A stretch of 8,722 nt of DNA from Desulfonatronospira sp. (lineage in GTDB: Bacteria; Desulfobacterota; Desulfovibrionia; Desulfovibrionales; Desulfonatronovibrionaceae), in NCBI GenBank assembly GCA_003563255.1, contig PWSL01000138.1:1-8722 (forward strand), read 5' to 3'. Positions 5,230-8,722 of the stretch are shown in pieces. The notes under the pieces were generated by a model, which saw only the letters and a list, made by a program, of their open reading frames with translations, had not been told where the DNA came from and searched no databases. A program made the position numbers and the translations under genes. The stretch's first letter is position 1. Every line of letters begins with the position of its first letter.

Positions 5230-7884
5230 ATGCCAGAGAGTCTGCCCAAGGGTTTTGAGCCCCGGGACGTGGAAAAAAAATGGATAGATTACTGGAATGA
5301 CAACCAGAGCTTCACTGCTTCGGATGAGCCCGGTGGCAAATCCTACAGCATAGTCATCCCCCCGCCCAATGTCACGGGCACACTGCACATGGGCCATGCC
5401 CTGAACCTGACCCTGCAGGACATTCTGTGCCGCTATCACCGCCAGCAGGGTTACGACGTCCTCTGGGTGCCGGGCACCGACCATGCCGGCATCGCCACCC
5501 AGAACGTGGTGGAAAAATCCCTGGCCGCCCAGGGCACAACCAGGCAGGACCTGGGCCGGGAGGAATTCGTCCGGCAGGTCTGGCAGTGGAAGGAAGAGTA
5601 CGGCGGCAAAATCCTGAACCAGATAAGCCGTATAGGTGCTTCCGTGGACTGGAGCCGGCTTCGCTTCACTATGGACGACGGGCTTTCCCGGGCAGTGCGT
5701 GAAGTCTTTGTTGAGCTTTATGAACAGGGACTTATTTACCAGGGGGATTACATCATCAACTGGTGCATCCGCTGCCACACGGCCCTGTCCGATCTGGAAG
5801 TGGAATACTCCGAGGTTGACGGCGGGCTTTACCATCTGCGCTACCCCCTGGAGGACGGCTCCGGACACTTAGTGGTGGCCACCACGCGCCCTGAGACCAT
5901 GCTTGGGGACACAGCAGTAGCGGTAAACCCGGAAGACGAGCGCTACAGGCACCTTATCGGTAAAAAAGCTGTTCTGCCCTTTTTAAACCGCAGGCTGCCC
6001 ATCATAGGCGACGAATACGTGGACATGGAGTTCGGCACCGGGTGCCTGAAAATCACTCCCGCCCACGATCCCAACGACTTTGAACTGGGCCGCAAGCACG
6101 GCCTGGAACTCATCCAGGTCATAGACGATCTGGGCGCAATGACCCCGGAGGCCGGCGAACAGTTCGCCGGGCTGGACCGCATGGAGTGCCGCAAAAAAAT
6201 CCTGCAGGAATTAAAGGAAAAAGACCTCCTGGAAAGCTCTGCAGCTCACAGACACAGCGTGGGGCACTGCTACCGCTGCAGCGCCGTCTTGGAGCCCTAC
6301 GTATCCAGGCAGTGGTTCGTCAAAGTCGGCCCCCTGGCCAGCAAGGCCCGGGATGCTGTATCCGGCGGGGATACGCGTATTGTGCCTGGACAGTGGGCCA
6401 AGACATATTTTGAATGGATGGACAACATCCGTGACTGGTGCATCTCCAGGCAGATCTGGTGGGGACACCGCATTCCGGCCTGGACCTGCCTGGACTGCGG
6501 AGAACTTATAGTCTCCAGAGAAGATCCCACTGTATGCACCAAGTGTGAAAGCTCCAGGCTGGAGCAGGACCAGGACGTGCTGGACACCTGGTTTTCCTCG
6601 GCCCTGTGGCCTTTCTCCACCCTGGGCTGGCCGGATGACACCAGAGACCTGCAGAAATTCTACCCCACCTCTGTTCTGGTCACCGCCTTTGATATCCTTT
6701 TTTTCTGGGTGGCCCGCATGATGATGATGGGTGTTCACTTCATGGACCAGGTACCCTTCAGGGACGTATACATCCACGCCCTGGTCCGGGACGCCTCCGG
6801 GCAGAAGATGAGCAAGTCCAAGGGCAACGTCATCGACCCCCTGCTTATGATGGACAAATACGGCACCGATGCCTTCCGCTTTACCCTGACCTCCCTGGCG
6901 GCCATGGGCCGGGACATCAAGATGAGCGAGGACCGGGTGGAAGGCTACCGGCATTTCATCAACAAGATCTGGAACGCGGCCCGCTTCAGCCTCATGCATC
7001 TGCAGGAGCCGCCCCGCACATTCCATGCGTCTGCAGTGGAGGGACTGGCTCACCAGTGGATTCTTCACCGGCTGGAAGAGGTCAAGGACCGGGTCCGGGA
7101 TGCAGTGGAAAACTACCGCTTCAATGACGCGGCCCAGACCATGTATCAGTTCGTATGGCACTCCTTTTGCGACTGGTATCTGGAACTCATCAAGCCTGAA
7201 CTTTACGGGGAGGATGAAGCAGCAAAAGAACAGGCCAGAAACAATCTTTCACAGGTATTATCCGAAATAATCATTCTTTTGCACCCCATGATACCCTTTG
7301 CCACCCAGGAAATCTGGAGCAGGCTCCCGGGCAGGGAAAACCAGGATCTGAGCCGGGAACTCTACCCGGAAAAAAGGCCGCAGTGCAGTTTCCCTGAGGC
7401 CGCGGACAACATGGAATTTCTGCAGCAGGTGGTCACGGCTGTGCGCGGCATCAGAAGCGAGCTCAACATCGCCCCGGGCCTCAAGCTGGAGCTTTTGATG
7501 CAGGTGGATGGGCCGGACAGAGATTTTCTGATGAAACACAGGGATCTTATCCAGGGCCTGGCCGGACTGGGGGACATGCAGACCGGCATGGACCTTGAGC
7601 CCCCCAGGGGCTGCGGGGCAGCTGTAGTCAAGGGGTATGAACTCTTTGTACCTCTAAAAGGTGTGGTGGACATCCAGAGCGAACTGGCCAGACTGCAGAA
7701 GGAACTGGGCAAACTGGAAAAAGACCTAAGCGTGGTGGGCAAAAAACTGGAAAACCCGGGATTTTTAAACAATGCCCCTGCGGATGTGGTGGAAAAGGAG
7801 CAGGCCAAGGCAAATCGCATCCGGGAGGAAAAGGAAAAACTCCAGGCCCTTTACACCCGCCTTGAAGGCATACAGCAGGAGTAA
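5230..7884 (+). CDS. valS: Valyl-tRNA synthetase
   Basis: This is a full-length 884-residue class I aminoacyl-tRNA synthetase that charges tRNA-Val with valine in the cytoplasm. PPPNVTGTLHMGHAL carries the HIGH-type signature HMGH (53-56), and KMSKS is at 526-530. The CP1 editing domain, which clears mischarged threonine, shows TTRPETMLGDTAVAV from T218 and AHDPNDF at 278-284. Two cysteine sets look like zinc sites: C179/C182 with C347/C350, and C420/C423 with C436/C439. The anticodon-binding domain follows KMSKS (roughly 600-750). The last 75 residues (from about 808) form the heptad-like, charged coiled coil (ELARLQKELGKLEKDL) typical of ValS. GGAG at 5220-5223 supports the ATG at 5230. The next gene begins 7 nt after the stop, so the two are probably cotranscribed. 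Confidence 0.98.
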   Translation: MPESLPKGFEPRDVEKKWIDYWNDNQSFTASDEPGGKSYSIVIPPPNVTGTLHMGHALNLTLQDILCRYHRQQGYDVLWVPGTDHAGIATQNVVEKSLAAQGTTRQDLGREEFVRQVWQWKEEYGGKILNQISRIGASVDWSRLRFTMDDGLSRAVREVFVELYEQGLIYQGDYIINWCIRCHTALSDLEVEYSEVDGGLYHLRYPLEDGSGHLVVATTRPETMLGDTAVAVNPEDERYRHLIGKKAVLPFLNRRLPIIGDEYVDMEFGTGCLKITPAHDPNDFELGRKHGLELIQVIDDLGAMTPEAGEQFAGLDRMECRKKILQELKEKDLLESSAAHRHSVGHCYRCSAVLEPYVSRQWFVKVGPLASKARDAVSGGDTRIVPGQWAKTYFEWMDNIRDWCISRQIWWGHRIPAWTCLDCGELIVSREDPTVCTKCESSRLEQDQDVLDTWFSSALWPFSTLGWPDDTRDLQKFYPTSVLVTAFDILFFWVARMMMMGVHFMDQVPFRDVYIHALVRDASGQKMSKSKGNVIDPLLMMDKYGTDAFRFTLTSLAAMGRDIKMSEDRVEGYRHFINKIWNAARFSLMHLQEPPRTFHASAVEGLAHQWILHRLEEVKDRVRDAVENYRFNDAAQTMYQFVWHSFCDWYLELIKPELYGEDEAAKEQARNNLSQVLSEIIILLHPMIPFATQEIWSRLPGRENQDLSRELYPEKRPQCSFPEAADNMEFLQQVVTAVRGIRSELNIAPGLKLELLMQVDGPDRDFLMKHRDLIQGLAGLGDMQTGMDLEPPRGCGAAVVKGYELFVPLKGVVDIQSELARLQKELGKLEKDLSVVGKKLENPGFLNNAPADVVEKEQAKANRIREEKEKLQALYTRLEGIQQE

Positions 7885-7891
7885 TAAATAT

Positions 7892-8722
7892 ATGGGCAAA
7901 GTATATCTCATAGGTGCCGGCCCAGGTGATCCCGGGCTTTTGACATTGAGGGCCAGGGACCTTTTGTCCATGGCCGACGTGGTGGTCTACGACTATTTGG
8001 CCAACGAGGACTTTCTGAAATTCTGCAGAAAGGATGCAGAACTTATTTACGTGGGCAAGAAAGGCGGCGATCATACCCTGAGCCAGGAAGGCATCAACCA
8101 GCTCCTGGTGGACCGGGCCGGCAGCGGCAACCATGTAGCCCGGCTCAAAGGCGGCGACCCTTATGTCTTCGGGCGCGGGGCCGAAGAAGCCCAGGAACTC
8201 CTTCAGGCGGGCATAGACTTTGAGATCATCCCCGGAGTGACCTCGGCCGTGGCTGCCCCGGCCTACGCCGGAATCCCCCTGACTCACCGCAGGTACGCTT
8301 CTTCTGTCTCTTTTATCACCGGACACGAAGACCCGGACAAGCCTGAAAGCGCCCACAACTGGGCCAGCCTGGCCACCGGCACCAGCACCCTGGTCTTTTT
8401 TATGGGGGTCAAGAACCTGCAGCACATCAGCCACAGCCTCATCCAGGCCGGCATGGACCCGCAAACCCCTGCAGCCCTGGTTCGCTGGGGCACCACCTGC
8501 ATGCACAGGTCCATGGTCTCCACCATACAGGACATCCCCGGCCAGGCAGTAGAACAGGGCTTCAAGCCCCCGTCCCTCCTGGTGGTGGGACATGTGGTCC
8601 ACTTAAGAGATGAGCTCAACTGGTTTGAAAAGCTGCCCCTCTTAGGCAGAGGCGTGGTGGTCACCCGGGCCAGGGAGCAGGCCAGCGGCCTGCTGGAGCA
8701 GCTCCTGGAACTGGGAGCCTGC
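7892..8722 (+). CDS. cobA: Uroporphyrinogen-III C-methyltransferase fused to uroporphyrinogen-III synthase (5' part)
   Basis: The frame is open from ATG 7892 to the window end, giving 277 residues of an incomplete gene. Residues 1 to about 245 form a complete SAM-dependent uroporphyrinogen-III methyltransferase (SUMT/CobA) domain. Signatures are VYLIGAGPGDPGLLTLRA (4-21), a VGKKGGDHTLSQ segment, LKGGDPYVFGRGAEE (85-99) and IIPGVTSAVAAPAYAGIPLTHR. From about residue 252, GRGVVVTRAREQASGLLEQ begins a HemD (uroporphyrinogen-III synthase) domain, of which about 26 residues are visible. The fusion would cyclise hydroxymethylbilane to uroporphyrinogen III and methylate it to precorrin-2, the precursor of siroheme, of cobalamin and, in sulfate reducers, of heme made by the alternative siroheme-dependent route. 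AGGAG (7877-7881) overlaps the end of valS, and the 7-nt spacing suggests cotranscription with it. Confidence 0.93.
   Translation, partial: MGKVYLIGAGPGDPGLLTLRARDLLSMADVVVYDYLANEDFLKFCRKDAELIYVGKKGGDHTLSQEGINQLLVDRAGSGNHVARLKGGDPYVFGRGAEEAQELLQAGIDFEIIPGVTSAVAAPAYAGIPLTHRRYASSVSFITGHEDPDKPESAHNWASLATGTSTLVFFMGVKNLQHISHSLIQAGMDPQTPAALVRWGTTCMHRSMVSTIQDIPGQAVEQGFKPPSLLVVGHVVHLRDELNWFEKLPLLGRGVVVTRAREQASGLLEQLLELGAC

Noticed and set aside
6211..8602. Long - strand open frames opposite valS and cobA (for example 7161-6211 and 8602-7628)
   Set aside because: They are antisense shadows of GC-rich codons; the + strand frames encode complete, motif-bearing enzymes and the shadows have no recognisable domain.

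Overview
This 8.7 kb window is ordinary bacterial chromosome: densely coding, GC-rich (my impression is mid-50s %), with clear Shine-Dalgarno sites. The gene content fits an anaerobic sulfate-reducer-like deltaproteobacterium, most like Desulfovibrionales. The reasons are a ferredoxin-dependent 2-oxoacid oxidoreductase gamma subunit, a class II aldolase next to a GAPDH, and a CobA-HemD fusion (the siroheme/precorrin-2 branch). The taxonomic assignment is inference; no rRNA or marker gene is present.

Layout. Positions 1-360 hold the 3' end of a 2-oxoacid:ferredoxin oxidoreductase gamma subunit gene, which overlaps surE (345-1115) by 16 nt. Next come fba (1231-2154) and gap (2448-3446), both on the + strand and both central glycolysis/gluconeogenesis enzymes. 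A metallo-beta-lactamase-fold hydrolase gene (4290-3451, - strand) converges on gap with only 4 nt between the stop codons. The intrinsic terminator of gap appears to lie inside the end of that opposing gene. A small glutaredoxin-like gene (4704-4958, +) is divergent from the hydrolase. Then valS (5230-7884, +), with a promoter-like TTGACG/TATAAT pair in front, is followed 7 nt later by cobA-hemD (7892 to beyond the window end). These two are probably one operon.

Non-coding content. The most unusual feature is two copies of one nested-palindromic repeat family, about 150-170 bp each. One lies between fba and gap (about 2246-2418). The other lies between the hydrolase and the glutaredoxin gene (about 4342-4510). 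Both start with GCAG(G)TACAACATTTTTT and both have an inner palindrome opening GGGGACTGGCTCT. They look like non-autonomous, REP/MITE-type mobile elements, and a possible decayed fragment lies upstream of valS.

Protein-level interest: the GAPDH lacks the Asp that normally selects NAD and has Gly-Ser where NAD enzymes have Leu-Pro, which suggests that it uses NADP or both cofactors. I found no CRISPR array, tRNA, rRNA, transposase gene or defence system, and no convincing undescribed multi-gene system.
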